From Dryococelus australis (Eukaryota > Arthropoda > Insecta > Phasmatodea > Phasmatidae): 64,000 nt of DNA. The notes beneath the pieces are model-generated. The model saw nothing but the letters and a program-made list of their open reading frames with translations. It ran no database searches and was not told the origin of the DNA. The position numbers and the translations under genes are program-made. How positions within the stretch are numbered: the first letter of the stretch is position 1; each line of letters opens with the position of its first letter. The stretch lies in NCBI GenBank assembly GCA_029891345.1, contig CM056998.1:173128332-173192331 (forward strand), read 5' to 3'. Below are positions 11,415 to 23,800 of the stretch, piece by piece.

Positions 11415-11945
11415 ACAAAACACACACACTCTCTCTCTGTCTATTGCCACCATTCCAAATGTCTTACACTCGCGCATCCAGTTCAGTAGCCCCTCCTATC
11501 AGTCTCACCCTTCACTGTGCCGATGCTCGCAGTCCGCAGTCTTCGCTCACACTAGGCACGGCACACATGTGTTTGTGTTTGTGTGAAGAACAACATGAAG
11601 TCGCGACACTCGCCGATAGTACCCCTGACACACCCTGATAGTGGGTCGAGCTTGTGGTTCGTGGGCTAAAGGGCGAAGGTCGACGCAGTGTTTTAGTTGA
11701 GTGTCGCTGTCCACCGGGTCGTGGGGGGGTCAACTCAAACTCTCGCGGAACTTCTCGAAGCGGGCGTTAAGTGAGCCTGGAAACCGCTGATCGCGTCAGG
11801 TTAACGTGCGTTACTATTCACAATTGGGAAAGAAGTGTACCAGCGGGCCGCTGGATATCTTAGTCCCTCGGCACAGTGTTTAGCGACCTCCCCGGCATGT
11901 GCCGACTGAACTCCAACCTCGCTTTCTACGTACGTCAATGTTTAT
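11380..11945. other. CT microsatellite followed by CpG-rich block
   Basis: A (CT)n tract at about 11383-11414 leads into about 500 bp that is clearly richer in G+C and CpG than its surroundings (for example TCTCGCGGAACTTCTCGAAG near 11740). Short frames on both strands show no domain. It may be a 5' UTR/promoter of an unseen gene or an unmethylated remnant. No TATA box or convincing splice sites identify it. Confidence 0.35.
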
Positions 11946-13180
11946 TGTAATACGCACCCAGTGTTGACGTTTTCTGAACTAAATATGAAAACATGGCAAA
12001 TTATGTTTCCTATTCTTTGTTGCCAATGTGAGAAGTTTCAATGAAAACGATACCCAGTTGAATTAAACACAGTTATGTATATATATATATACACACACAC
12101 ATACATACACTCAAAATATTTGGTATATAGGCCTATATGGCTAATATTTTCAGTTATGTCTAAGCTATCAATTTTTATGCAGACTGACTGATGTTTGCAA
12201 ATAAAGAAGTGAGCTCCTGTGCGCATAGCAAGCTATCGAATTTAAGGACCTGATAAATAAATAAACATATTTTAATTCCTCGGCGTATTATAGCGTGTCA
12301 ATGACAGAGAACTTCGCCACTGCCGTCCTACCCTACCTTGTTCGCAGTCACACTATCCCAGCACACCTCTTTCCCCCGCACTTCTGTAAACCTCCTGACC
12401 TTCTCGGTGGTGCTGACGTCAGCTTAAAGGGTTAAACCGCTATTACATCCGTCATATTTGTGCTGTTACACATGTCTAGCCTACCTTTATGTAAAATCTC
12501 GCCAGATGACGAGCTTTTGAGTGTTTCAATGGCTCACATCCAGTTATTTAGAATAACTTATTTGTATTTTGCTTGGAAGCGCACAGTGCGAGCAAGAAAT
12601 TTATTCGATTCGCTTACTATTAATTTCAGTTCTAACCAGGAAACAATACCGTACGCCATTAATATAGAACATTGCCTTGCTTTGCTATTATATATTTAAT
12701 GAGGTCATCTAAATTATTTATTTAAATATCTCAACTTTCAGGACGGTACGTATTTAAGAGTAGAGGAGGGGGAAGGCGATTCCTTTTTTCTACAGTTAAA
12801 GAGTGACAATTTTATAATTGATGTATTACTATGAAAACTTGGTGTTGCTCTGTACACAAAGGCATTTGATGAAATATAGTAAAATCATATAATTTGTTCA
12901 TGAAGTATAATTTTTACTGGTGTCAATAACAATATCTTAAATTAACTTTATACATAATAAGTTAATTTGACTGAAGTAATGGGAAAAACGCAGTTTACTG
13001 TAATACTAGTAAGGGGGTGAATTATATACAAGCTTATAAATGGTATCCGATTAATGGTGTATGTGAAATTTTAGTTTGAACTTCGTGCCAACTTGCTGTC
13101 GTCTTCAATCACACTTCCGCTGCCCCCCCCCCCCTCTTTTCCCCCTTCATTCAAACAAAGGGAGTTCTACATATGTCCCT
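11946..13180. other. AT-rich sequence, no gene seen
   Basis: Contains a short (TA)/(CA) tract at about 12074-12110 and a C run near 13125-13134. No recognised coding or mobile element. Confidence 0.5.
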
Positions 13181-13288
13181 GATCTCTGAAGCAATTTATT
13201 GAACTGCGCGTGAAAAGACGCTGCCGGTCAATGAGCCTGACGCATATGTGTTTATTTGATTACCGTTTACGCCGCATTGTAGCGCGAG

Positions 13289-13463
13289 TGTTCGCGACTG
13301 TCTCCGACCGATGAACGGGAGATCCCCCGAGAATAGCCCGCCGACCAACGGCATCGTCCGGCACGATTCCCACATGCGAAATTCTGGAGAGACCCGGCCG
13401 GGGACTGAACCCGGTTCGCCTTGGTGAGAGCCGAGCAGGCTAACCGCTCAGCCACCGTGGCGC
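13289..13463 (-). mobile_element. tRNA-derived SINE, copy 1
   Basis: Read on the minus strand, the head is tRNA-like: an A-box segment GGTGGCTGAGCGG (about 13451-13463) and a B-box GGTTCAGTCCC (about 13405-13415). The shared SINE body follows, with GATCGTGCCGGACGATG-like sequence, the GTCGGCGGGCTATTCTCGGG block and GATCTCCCG. It sits at the broken edge of an A MITE (13466 onward), so its insertion or a later deletion removed the MITE's left part. RNA polymerase III transcription is expected for such heads. Confidence 0.75.
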
Positions 13464-13764
13464 TTGGAAAGTAGTTCCATATCTTACCGTCGAATAAAAA
13501 GTGTTAGGTGACCATTTAGGATAACTTAAATTATTTCTTTCGCTTTCTGTTTTTCTTATGTATCGTAACTTAAAAATGAGCATGTTTGTAAAATATGTAC
13601 TTTTCTTATAATTCCACAGTTTCGCTGTACCGACGCATGGATAAAGTGACGAGGCCCTTGCCAGTGTTAATTTTACGTAAGGCGCAAGAATACGCAACGT
13701 GCTTACAAGTAGATCTTAAGCAGGGCTTTCAAAGGTGCTCATTTTACCGTGAACAGCCTATACG
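13464..13764 (-). mobile_element. MITE A, truncated by SINE
   Basis: Starts inside the family at TTGGAAAGTAGTTCC, continues through GTCGAATAAAAAGTGTTAGG, CTTTCGCTTTCTG and CCGACGCATGGATAAAGTGA, and ends with the intact terminus TTACCGTGAACAGCCTATA. About 100 bp at the other end is missing. Confidence 0.75.
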
Positions 13765-14069
13765 GAACTGGCAACGCTCTGGAACACCGATGAGGATATA
13801 AGTATCTGCTACCTGAAGGCGAGTGTCTCTCCCACTAGCGCCGTACCTCATCTTCATCTCCGCCAATTGTAGTTCCACGTGGTGGACGCGCTGTGGTGGC
13901 GGGCGGCACCCAACATGTTTTCGAGTCCACGGATTCCTTCTCTGCTGCCCGTCGTCGATGAGGCTCGGCCGATCATGGTTCGGGCGGACCCATAGATAAC
14001 GCCTCAGCAAAGTCCAGAATAGGTAGCCTCGGCGGGAAAATAAACCGCAACCGGCATGATCCGAGCAAA

Positions 14070-14335
14070 TGAAAACAAAGAAGAGTGAAGAGTTTTTGGC
14101 GGCTCTTAACATCGAGGTTTCGAGAGCCGATGACGGCGGAGCGAGGTGAGATTGGAGCAACGCCGGAATGCAAGCGCGGGAGAAACGGGAAGATCCCGGG
14201 AAAACCCATGGACCAGCAGCATAGTCCGACACGATTACCACGAGCAGGAATCCTGGTACGACTGCCGCCGGGAATCGAATCCGGTTCGCCTAGGAGATGA
14301 GTGTAGTCTGGCCACTGCACGACCGTGGCCCTGAG
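14070..14335 (-). mobile_element. tRNA-derived SINE, copy 2
   Basis: The minus-strand head contains CCACGGTCGTGCAGTGGCC (A-box region) and GGATTCGATTCCC (B-box, 14272-14284). The body is followed by the tail GGCTCTCGAAACCTCGATG and GTTAAGAGCCGCC. The spurious frame here encodes the ETG..RENP peptide typical of this SINE family. Confidence 0.8.
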
Positions 14336-14390
14336 AACAGAGGAAACTAGCATTTAGCATTAATAGTGTATAATTCTACGCTCGCTGTTC

Positions 14391-14669
14391 ACGGTAAAAT
14401 GAGCACTTTTGAAAGCCCTGCTTAAGATAATTTTTAAACTTACGCGCGTTAAAAAAACAGAAAGCGAAATAAATAATTTTAATATATAATAATTGGTTAC
14501 TTACCACTTTTTATTCGACGTTAAGATATTGAACTGCTTTCAATCCATCCTTACGATCTTTACTGGGTGGATGTCACTCAGTGCGCCCATTAAAATACAT
14601 GCACGCAGGAGCAGTAACTTTTTTCTGAGGTTCGTTTCTAAAGTGCTCACTTTATCTTGAACAGCCTTT
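14391..14669 (+). mobile_element. MITE A, internally deleted
   Basis: Left terminus GCTGTTCACGGTAAAATGAG with CTTTTGAAAGCCCTGCTTAAG; right terminus AAAGTGCTCACTTTATCTTGAACAG then CCTTTA. About 130 bp of the core (the GGGCCTCATCACTTTATTC part) is missing. Confidence 0.8.
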
Positions 14670-14819
14670 AAATACAGAGTGGGAAGCACAAAATAATTTC
14701 GTTTCTGAAATCCAAAATGTTCACTCAATGTTACCAAATGTTTTATCGATTCTTTCAGGCCCACATGTGACCAATGGTGCTGCAAATAAGACATTTGTTA
14801 TGCATGCTTTCCGCGAGTG

Positions 14820-17690
14820 AACACAACGCCTGTTTCTTTATTATAACAGCCAATGAAATGTTACACAAACCATTCATAACAAATGAAAGTAGCACTGTTT
14901 GCGAATCAGTTACCGAGACAGGAAACATCACTGGGCACCGCGTACAGTATTAACCCAAAGGCAATCTCCGAGAGCGTTATTTATACGCAGTTGTGTGCGT
15001 CGCAGTAAAATGAGCACACACTCGAGAACGACAAGACTATTAATGTCCTCTCTACAAAATTTAAGTAAACCTTAGGCGACTAAGTTGATTTTTCAGAACA
15101 AAAATATCTGTGGTCGATAAAAAAATTTCGTTTCAAATCGATGTCTTTTTTTTTTTCAGTTGACGTAGCTTAAAGAAATGTTTTTTTTTTTTTAAGCCAA
15201 ACAAATATTTATTCTTGTGTAGTTCCACAGTTTGTTGGCAATGATGTAGAGTGGATTGGTTTGTTCCGGACCACTAGTACTAATATATCATGGTTTTCTT
15301 TAAAAATAAGTCGTAAAATAATCAAATTCACAGTGATTATGATGTAGATGTTTCAAACTACGGATTCCTGTCAGAATTTTGGCAAAGTCGCTGAAAAATT
15401 TACGGAAATACTAAACGCGATATTAAGAAATGAGTTTGCATGGAGAGACGATTGCACCCCAATTTGCTGCTGAGAATTTTTCATTGAAGGTACTAGGAGG
15501 GTAGAAGGTTTTGTTCGTGAAAAAAATATTAAAAATATTATATTAATTTATGCAGTTTTATTTTTCAAATTAGCGGTATTTGTAAATATTTCAGAAATAA
15601 GTGAATATAAATAATAGTTATTTAAGTCAGCTATTCTGCTACATGACATTAAACCGTTGGTTAAAGTTCCAATATGTAATTATATTATATATATGTATAT
15701 ACATTATATTTTATATATATATATAAGCAAACGAATTCATCTTAATATTTGATAATGGACGATGGAAGTCTATTAAATTAATTCTGGATAAAGTATTTTA
15801 AGTTATTGCATTTGCTTCTACAGCTAGGTTATATGCACTGAAGTAGCTGTAATATTTTTATAGTCCGCGCACCCATTTTTCAAAACTTTGAATCGAAGAC
15901 ACTGCCCATGTAGCCTAGACTGTGGCAAACAAAAATGTTGTTAGCGTAACGAGATGAGTTCTCTTCAATAAAATTATTACTGTCCAGCATCCAGCTTATT
16001 TGTTATGCACGATCGTAGGTCTTAGTAAAGAAAATGTTATCACTTTCCGCCAACGGGTCATGTCGTGTGAGTTTTAATTCAAATTTATTATGCGTTTAGA
16101 ACGTTAATTCATATAGAAAATCACAAATTGTCAAGTACAGTCACGCACTCATATGGACTCCGTACTCACAAGCAGTTAAATATTTTGGCTCATTTATACA
16201 TTATTTTAAATACCTTGGCTTATGTATTACAATACATCTGTAGGACATAGTTATACGGTTTTTCTCTCCTCGTAGAAACATATTTGAAGCGCTTCAAAAC
16301 TAAAATAATGAAGAAATTACTTGTTATACATTAACATTTCTGTCATTATTTTTCATAAAGTTGCAAGTACTCAAACAGGATTCGAACATGAAAAACAAAT
16401 GTTCTAACTTAGCTAGTGGTTTGTTATTCCTCGTTCAGATGAAAAGGTTGCAAATAATTAAGCATCGCCGTGCCGATTCCCATGATTATTTAAGTATGGT
16501 AGTCGTGTCCACTCACAGTATTTCATTACATTAATCAGAGGAAGTTATATGTCGTAAACACTTATTCCACACTTGAGTAATGCAGCTGCATGGTTACACA
16601 GAAAACAAATACACCGTAAAATTAGCGGCAAAAGCAACGATTTCGCTCTACAGATTCAGGTAAATCCTGCTACCCTAATGTACATTATACATATAAGTCG
16701 GTTTTCCTGAAGTAGGTAATGTCTTGGTATAATTGAAATTAGTAACCAATGAAACTTTAATCTTTTAAATTTGGTATAACTTACATGATAAAAATTTTTT
16801 CATTTAATGACATTATTTTTCTAACAAATCATATAATTTTAATGTTGTATGTATACAAATTTCCAAGTCTATAGGGATATTGCATTTTAGACTCTACGGT
16901 ATGCCACACAAATATAGCGAAAAAAAAACTCAATAATCATTTTAAAGAGTTCTGTCAACAGATATAGTTCTCACAAAATTTCCGAGTGTCGCTAAGTTTA
17001 CATTATTTTGTAAACCACACGAACATTATTAAAATTTTATTCGTGCAAACTTCTCAGTTCTCGTGGGAAAGACTGTAATGCGGCTATAAAATATGTAAAT
17101 TGCATTATAATGATTATACCGCTATGAATTCCATGTGTTATTTATATTTTTATTACTGGAAAAGAAAGAAACCCTGTATACCAATAACATGTACATTTAT
17201 TTAATAATTATTGTAATAATTTAATGTCCTAAAATTCTGTCTAAAATTGGGTCGTTAGAGATGGATAGAGTTTTTCAGATAGTCAGAAGAGTGGAGGAGA
17301 TTGGTTTCTGTAGGAATGAACTGTCCGAGCATTCAGCTTGGGAGATTTCAGAAAACCTAGTAAAACTGAAATAAGATTTGTCACACTAAGTATCGAGTCC
17401 AGGTTTTTCCAGTGTGTTGCCACTGCAGCAGGACACTCGGTTTTTGCAGTGTAGACACATATACCATATAAAGAGGTCAGTTGAGTTAAGTATTTAACCG
17501 GTTCTGAATTCTGGACGTGAACTATAACGAATTCACTAAATTGACATAATTAAGGGAGGGGAGAGGTTCCGACAAGTATATCACCTAATAAAACTGCGAT
17601 TTTTTAAATATATTTTTTCTAAAGTTTTAAACAAAAAAAAAAAAATACGGTAGTTTCAAAGTGTTTCAGGTTTACCAAATTCTAGCTCAG
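14820..17690. other. AT-rich sequence, no gene seen
   Basis: Nearly 2.9 kb without a recognisable element. It holds homopolymer T runs near 15138-15155 and 15181-15193 and an imperfect (TA)n near 15683-15724. Long frames are absent. Confidence 0.55.
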
Positions 17691-17694
17691 AAAA

Positions 17695-18490
17695 GTGCTT
17701 TCCTGGCCAAACGCGTATCCTATCGAGCGCCTGCTCACACAATATGCTCGGTAAAATACCTAGCCGATCACCTGGTTAGCCAAACGTACGCTAGGCCAAA
17801 AGCCTGATAAGCCAAATATCTACACGACCAAAAGCCTGCCATCCCCGATATCTCCTTGGTAAATAATCAGGTTAGCAAAATATCTGCTTGGGCAAACGCC
17901 TGAAATTATAATTTTATTCTTGGTTAATTATCTAGTGGGCCAAATGTCTGCTCGGTTAAATGCCTGCCATGCCTAATGTCTGTTTGGCCAATCATCTGGT
18001 CGGCCAAATACCTGCCATGCCAAATGGCTCTTCGGTCGATCATCTGGTCGGCCAGACATCCACTCTGTCAAACGCCTGTCAAGCCAAATTTCTCGTTGGT
18101 CAATCATCTAGTAGGCAAAATATCAACTCGGACAAATGCCATTTCAAACAACTACTCTGCCCGAATCATGTGGCCAGTCAAATGTATTTTCGGCCATATG
18201 TCTTCTGTGGTAAATGCCTGCTTTGCCCAATCACCTGAGAGGTGCCAAATGTCTACTCGATAAACATCTGCATGGTACACCGCCTGATCAACCAAACGCC
18301 TTCTCTGACAACTCAGTTCAACCAAATGCCTACTCGCCCAAACATCTGTTTGTCCAAATGCTTAATTGGCCAAATTCCTGCATGGAATAATATTGCTCGG
18401 CCAAATGCCCGCTCTGCTAAGCGCCCGTTCAGCCAAAAGCCTGCTGTGCCAAACACCTGTTCGACCAATTTACATAGTTGATCAAATGCA
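17695..18490. repeat. Degenerate ~17 bp minisatellite (GGCCAAATGCCTGCTC type)
   Basis: About 800 bp is built from imperfect 16-18 bp units whose core reads GGCCAAATGCCTGCTC, with variants such as GGCCAATCATCTGGTC and GCCAAACGCCTG. Some units recur as longer blocks (ATCATCTGGTCGGCCA at about 17991-18006 and again at 18039-18054), suggesting higher-order duplication. It ends exactly where CACTGT-cassette copy 2 begins. The frames at 17960, 17976 and 18242 are by-products. Confidence 0.8.
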
Positions 18491-18675
18491 TCGCCGTAAA
18501 AATTTCTAGTAAAGCAAATTGATACTAGCAAACGTTATTTAACTGTATATAGTATGGAAAAAAAGCACACATCAAGCTGTAAAATATTGAACGCGCTACT
18601 ACCCTCAGATGAGAACTTTCGTATCCGTTTGACTCTTTTCTTAGCAAATGCAGGAACGTTACCATGGGTGTGTTC
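18490..18675 (+). repeat. CACTGT-ended cassette, copy 2
   Basis: Contains GTAAAAATTTCTAGTAAAGC, TATAGTATGGAAAA, TCCGTTTGACTCTTTTCTTA and GCAAATGCAGGAACGTTACC, in the same order and orientation as the copies at 3351, 41124 and 48365. Confidence 0.6.
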
Positions 18676-18849
18676 GAAAAAAACACTTTAACATTTGCGC
18701 TTTCTTACGTTACATATACACTGATGTAAATTTGCGGCGAATTTCTTACAATGCTGCTCCATGATCAACGAAAACTCTGCCAAACACTTGCTTTGCAAAA
18801 TAGTTTCTTCCGCACGACGAGAGAAGTAAACAAAACCACCGACATGTCC

Positions 18850-19310
18850 TCGGAGATCCTTCACATCGAATCCCATCCCACAGAGCGAGGGGTCCCAGGG
18901 GAACTGCCGCCCACGCTGATATTTTATGCACTTGGCACGTGGGAGGTTGTTTGCGGGCGCGCTCCCCGCCGAGGGTGCCGCGCGGGGGGAGGGGAGGTTT
19001 CTCGCAGCCTAAAGGGGTGTTTACCACCCCTCTGCCCCCAGCCCGGGAGGGCGGGGTCGTTGTTGCTGATGCCTCGGGCGCGGGCCAAATGTGATCAGAT
19101 ACCGGAGCGCCGAGTGTGTCGGCGTCGTGCCTGCGCCCTAATGGAAGGGAGGGCCAAGGCCGTCTCGCCGCGCCTGCCCAACATGTATTATTCATCCGCG
19201 ACGAGCAGTTCCACCGGCAGTTTCCCATCCGAGCATAAGCTGCTGCCGATCGCGTTTCCGTTCCTGGAATCTGGGCCAGCCGGCGGATCCGCCACCCGCT
19301 CTCGCGAGCT
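18850..19310. other. CpG-rich block, no gene assigned
   Basis: About 460 bp of G+C-rich, CpG-rich DNA (for example GCGGGCGCGCTCCCCGCCGA near 18952-18971) in an AT-rich setting. It opens a 203-codon frame on + and a 210-codon frame on - at once, as expected of GC-rich DNA with few stop codons. Neither shows a domain I know. It could be a CpG-island promoter or exon. Confidence 0.35.
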
Positions 19311-19320
19311 GGCGAATATA

Positions 19321-20034
19321 CACTGTTACAAATGTCGGTGTATTTACGGAAACGTGGAGTAAATATACGGACATGCAATCCGTATTGACGGAAAACAGAG
19401 TCAAGCCCGCAAATACAAAATACGGAAATTCTTCGTATTTCTTATAGCTTCAGGGTTCGGGGACGGGTAATGCCGGGTTTACACACACAAAGCTTGCTTC
19501 GCCATTCTAATCAGAAAATTATCGTTTCTGCGGCAGTTATGTTATTCACGCCACTAAGAGCTATTCTTTCAAACATTGAAAAGTATTATCAGACGTCTGT
19601 AAAATCTAGCAACACCGAACATACACTAACTTTAGTATAAACTCAAAAAGTTGCTAATGTGGCAGTACTGAAATACTAGTTAGACCAAAGATTCAAGTAA
19701 GCGTTGTGGAGAGTCATGGACTTGTAATTTTTTGACTCCGGTTCAAATCTTTTTCAAGTATAAAATATTAAATTTTTTTTAAATATATTTTTAATACACA
19801 GTTCAGCACCCACATAACGAAAATTAAAGATTTTTCTTATTTGTTATTTTAAAGTGGAAGTTCTGAAAACTAACTAGGGAATAAACGGAGAGGTTCACTG
19901 AATTCACGGAAAGTTTTTCGCAATGTGCGTTTTTGAAAATCAATCTTTCCGTAATTTTTCGGAGAATTCACGGACACCTCTGGATAAATGTTACCAGCAC
20001 TTCTCCGTAAAATGGGCAATTTTTTTTAACAGTA
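19321..20034. mobile_element. CACTGTT-ended TIR element, ~0.7 kb, non-autonomous
   Basis: Left end CACTGTTACAAATGTCGGTG with TATTTACGGAAA soon after; right end TTCTCCGTAAAATGGGCAAT then TTTAACAGTA. Reverse-complementing the right end gives TACTGTTAAAAAAAATTGCC and TTTTACGGAGA, so the two ends are imperfect TIRs with a shared TTTACGG motif. The interior repeats CGTAAATAC/ATACGGA-like words and has no ORF. Superfamily undetermined. Confidence 0.5.
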
Positions 20035-20051
20035 TAGGTCTCCTTCGAATA

Positions 20052-20231
20052 GGCTGTTCACGGCAAACTGAGCACTTTTGAAAGCCTTGCTCAGGCAGGA
20101 CCTTATTTTCTCCCCGAACTTGTATCCTTTCATCGTATGGAAAAATCAACATTCCAATGCACAGACCACACCACTTTATTGACGCGTTAGTCGAGTGTCA
20201 CTGTGAGAAATGTATGAAATGTAATATTGTT
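20052..20231 (+). mobile_element. MITE A, left half
   Basis: GGCTGTTCACGGCAAACTGA with CTTTTGAAAGCCTTGCTC, then CCACTTTATTGACGCG. The copy stops where a second A element in the opposite orientation begins, giving a tail-to-tail pair. Confidence 0.65.
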
Positions 20232-20645
20232 ACTAAATTCTCGTGATAATATGAGTACTTTTGAAATCAACCTTTGAAAAATGTCACTGCCCCTACCTGC
20301 ATAAGTTTTAACGGACACACTACGTGGGATGCCCCCAGTAAGGTCGGTAACACTGGAGGAAAAGTAGCTCCGTTGCCTTCATGTTGATTAGAAACGGTTT
20401 TGTAAAAGTGTTAATGCTCAAATTATTTTTTTAGCTTTTTGTTTTTAATGGTATAACTGAAATAATAAGCAATTGTGTAAAATATCTACTGTTCTAATAA
20501 TTCCACAGCCTCACTTGGCCGACGCACAAATAAAGTGCTGAGGCCCAAGGCAATGTTAATTTTACATACAGTGGGAGTATAAATAATGTGCATGCAAGTA
20601 GATCTTAAGCAGGGATTCCGAAAGTGTTCAGTTTACCGTGAACAG
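20232..20645 (-). mobile_element. MITE A, nearly full copy
   Basis: Left end is eroded (TCTCGTGATAATATGAGTAC), followed by family landmarks AAATCAACC, GTCACTGCCCCTACC, CCAGTAAGGTCGGTAACACT, GGCCGACGCACAAATAAAGT and AGATCTTAAGCAGGGATTCC. Right end AGTTTACCGTGAACAG. Confidence 0.75.
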
Positions 20646-21961
20646 ACTAACATGCAAATTCTTGCATTAAGCGCATAAAACAAACTGAAAATAAATTTAA
20701 CACATCCATTGTCCACAAATTTAAACGTCACGCATTTGATACGTCACTAACATCTCGAACAATCTCCCCCCCCCCCCCCCACCCTCCGTCGCACAGATTC
20801 AAACTTAACAGACGGCTTGATAGTATTTTCATTCAAATGCACGCAGTAAAGAACGGTATTTATTTTTTCAAAGCTGGAGAGGGGAGAGTCACTGAGTCAT
20901 CCGGAACTGTTCATGTCGACATACGCCAACTGCAGAACTTTGTTGAAGTAGCAGAAAACCTTCACTGAAAAAAAAAAATACGACACTGAATAATAAAATA
21001 GGAATAGAAACGGGCCAGAGTTAGCTGTTATCGACAAATATGTAGGCCTAACACGCATTTCCAACAAGGAACCTAGTCAGATATCATAAAATGACGACAC
21101 AAAACAACTGTAATGAGTATGAAACAAACAATGTCGATGGCATATGAAAACACTTGCAAAGAACTAGACGAAACCATGCGGGCAACACAGAGGAATACAG
21201 CAAGCTTGCTACGACAAACGGTCCGTATGTCCACAATAGTAGCTCAGATAATAGCTTGCCTTCACAAAAAGAATCGTTCAAACATCAAATTATATATCAA
21301 ATATATTCTATAAGTTATATAGGACATGGACTTATAATTTGCGTCTATGTACATCTGTATGTATTAAACCGCATATGTATGACTGTACGAATTTATGTGA
21401 AAACGGTGGTGTACAAAGGAAAGGTTTTGAGAAATTAATAATCTACAATTTTAGTGGAAAATATTTATGGCATAACATATGCTGATAACTGTTATTTACA
21501 AAAACATGATAATTTTTGTATGTTCTCCTTCGAAACTAGATGAATATTTTAGGACTACTCAGACCAACAGTAGTTATGTTTTAAACATTATAAAGGCGCG
21601 AAAAAAGGGGTGGGGAGTTAATAATTAGGCCAGAGATAGGAAAGGTAAACTGTCCATAAATAATATAATATACTGCAACGGTATTACACGATTGTGTGTT
21701 GAAAAAAAAAGGGCGAGGGGGAGAAAATTGTTGAAAACGTGTCTGTATTTTTTAACTGATGGGAAATATTGCTGTTAAATCTAACACTTAAAATGTATTA
21801 CCATTTGTTTTGCGAAATTACAGAAAACAAATTCTGGTTTAGAAATCAGATGGACGCTTAGATTAATATAAATTATTGTTCAGAATCCACACAAATCCGA
21901 TATTTCTGCAACACCATCAAATATTTAACATAATAAGGACATTTATTGATGGAAAGATAGG

Positions 21962-22004
<43 letters not shown>

Positions 22005-22248
22005 TTGTAAAAAAATAGGTTGAATGAATATGTTATGGATAACGTGCTCCGTTGAATTATGTGCAGAGGAAAACTATTTTTTCCCCTTAGATCAAGTGCA
22101 AAGCCTATGAAAAATTATGTAAAGAAAGAAATTTTATTTTACTAGCACTATATACTCAAATGCAATTTTTGTAAAAATTTGGTTTAATGAGCGAAATGGT
22201 TATTTTATGATCTTCAAATTTCATTTTGTTTTTATATCTAAATAAGTA
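20646..22248. other. AT-rich sequence with C15 and (TA)19 tracts; no gene
   Basis: C run at 20766-20780 and a perfect (TA) tract at 21963-22000. The overlapping frames near 21084-21438 have no recognisable domain. Confidence 0.55.
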
Positions 22249-22991
22249 GGGGAGAGCAAGGTTGAAGTGGCTACTGTAAGGTAAAATTATATTTAAATCG
22301 TTTACTATAAGTAAAAACAAAATGTAAAATCACCCTCCATACAATATACTTATGGTACAACCAACTAAACAATTATTTTAATTAATTGTCAGGAATGATC
22401 ATATTTCAATTAATTTTAGAAATAGGTTTATCAAATGGCCACATTGCCCTACCAAAGAGGGTAATAAAGGTCACTGAATGGCCACTTAGTTCATCATATT
22501 TAACCGTTTGATATACAATTTACAGCCATCAGCTGAGGGCCGAATTAAATACCAATAAGTTACGGAAACCAATACAAACACGCTACGGTCATTGGCAAGT
22601 GTTGGAAAATAAATTTAACCTACGATTCTGGCTGTCTGCTAGAAACAACGTCGCTACCATACAACCATTACACACGGAAGTGGCGAATGTTTCAACCCGT
22701 TAGCTGGCCACTTTGCCCTCTTGGACGCAACTGCAAAAAATAAAGCTTGTTTAGAGTATAAACTGAGTAGTCTACTAAATCTTACGACACGTCATTTTAA
22801 AGCCACGTGTATAATATTTTAGTAAGATTATTGTAAATAATTAAAAATCTTTTATGCACAGGGATAAATATTAATCCCTGATGTTAAATCATGAGACAGA
22901 TGGTCTCATTTTTGCATGCAAGTTTTCCACCCGCCCCACTGACTCGTTCAACTACGCTCCGTCTCCCACGTCACGTATGCATGTCTGCCTG

Positions 22992-22992
<1 letters not shown>

Positions 22993-23038
<46 letters not shown>
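22993..23038. repeat. (CT)n microsatellite
   Basis: Uninterrupted CT dinucleotide run of about 46 bp. Confidence 0.95.
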
Positions 23039-23039
<1 letters not shown>

Positions 23040-23683
23040 ATCTAAAGCGTGCAAAAGCACGTGGCCTTGGACTTAACCGTACAGCCATACAACCATCTAA
23101 TTCCTAATACAAGAAATGTCGAAAACAACAAAAACGTGAGTATTCACGGCAGAAAATCATAAAAAAACTCGTAAAATCCAAAATTCGAAGGTCCATTAAA
23201 CTCGCAGAAAAGTCAACCGGCACAAGCACATAGTGACGTCGAGATCCCGACGCCGAGGTTCAAAAATACGAACCGTACAAGACGACTGGTACTACACTAC
23301 TACGTGTGCCTGCCTGGCTGCTGTACTACATAGAAAGTGGCCAACGAAATATTTCACTCGGAATACCATACTAAAAGACTATAATTAATATTGAAGGCTG
23401 TTTTCTTGCCTTATATTCTGGGTCAGGTGAGTGAAATTAGCGAGCAATACGTGACGTGTTCACGGCCATTAAAATGCTCCGCAAAAGTAGAGCTGAAGAC
23501 GCGGCCCGCATGGCTGCCTCCACGACCTTCTTCGCCGACAAACTAAACAGCTGAGCGCTAGTTCTGCTCCGTTCCGTTATGTAGCGCTAGTGGCGCGGCC
23601 TGCTTGGCTGACACGTGGGTTTGAACATTAAAGACCACGCCACTGGTATTGGAATTCGTAGAAATCACACGTTTTTCTGGAAT

Positions 23684-23800
23684 CTCCCACGAGAGGGTGT
23701 ATAATTTTATTGGTCTAAATTAAAAATGTTTACGTTTCACCCTGATGTTGATGGCAACCCGCCCCTAGGAAATTATGGTATATAAACCTCTGCAGCAATG
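23684..23800 (+). promoter_or_regulatory. Possible TATA promoter with heat-shock-like site
   Basis: TTCTGGAATCTCCC at about 23686 resembles a heat-shock element (TTCnnGAA). TATATAAA at 23779-23786 lies about 90 bp downstream. An ATG follows at 23799, opening a frame of only about 24 codons (MARGEMTAEGPSDLL...). No acceptor-linked downstream exon is visible. These are short motifs and could be chance. Confidence 0.25.

Noticed and set aside
15000-15040. AGTAAAATGAGCACACAC as another A-type MITE end
   Set aside because: Only about ten bases match the terminus and no core or opposite end follows.
17960-18481. Frames of 79-95 codons in the 17.7-18.5 kb array
   Set aside because: By-products of the ~17 bp degenerate repeat.
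18746-19378. Overlapping 210- and 203-codon frames on both strands
   Set aside because: Both run through the same GC-rich block where stops are rare. Neither shows a domain.
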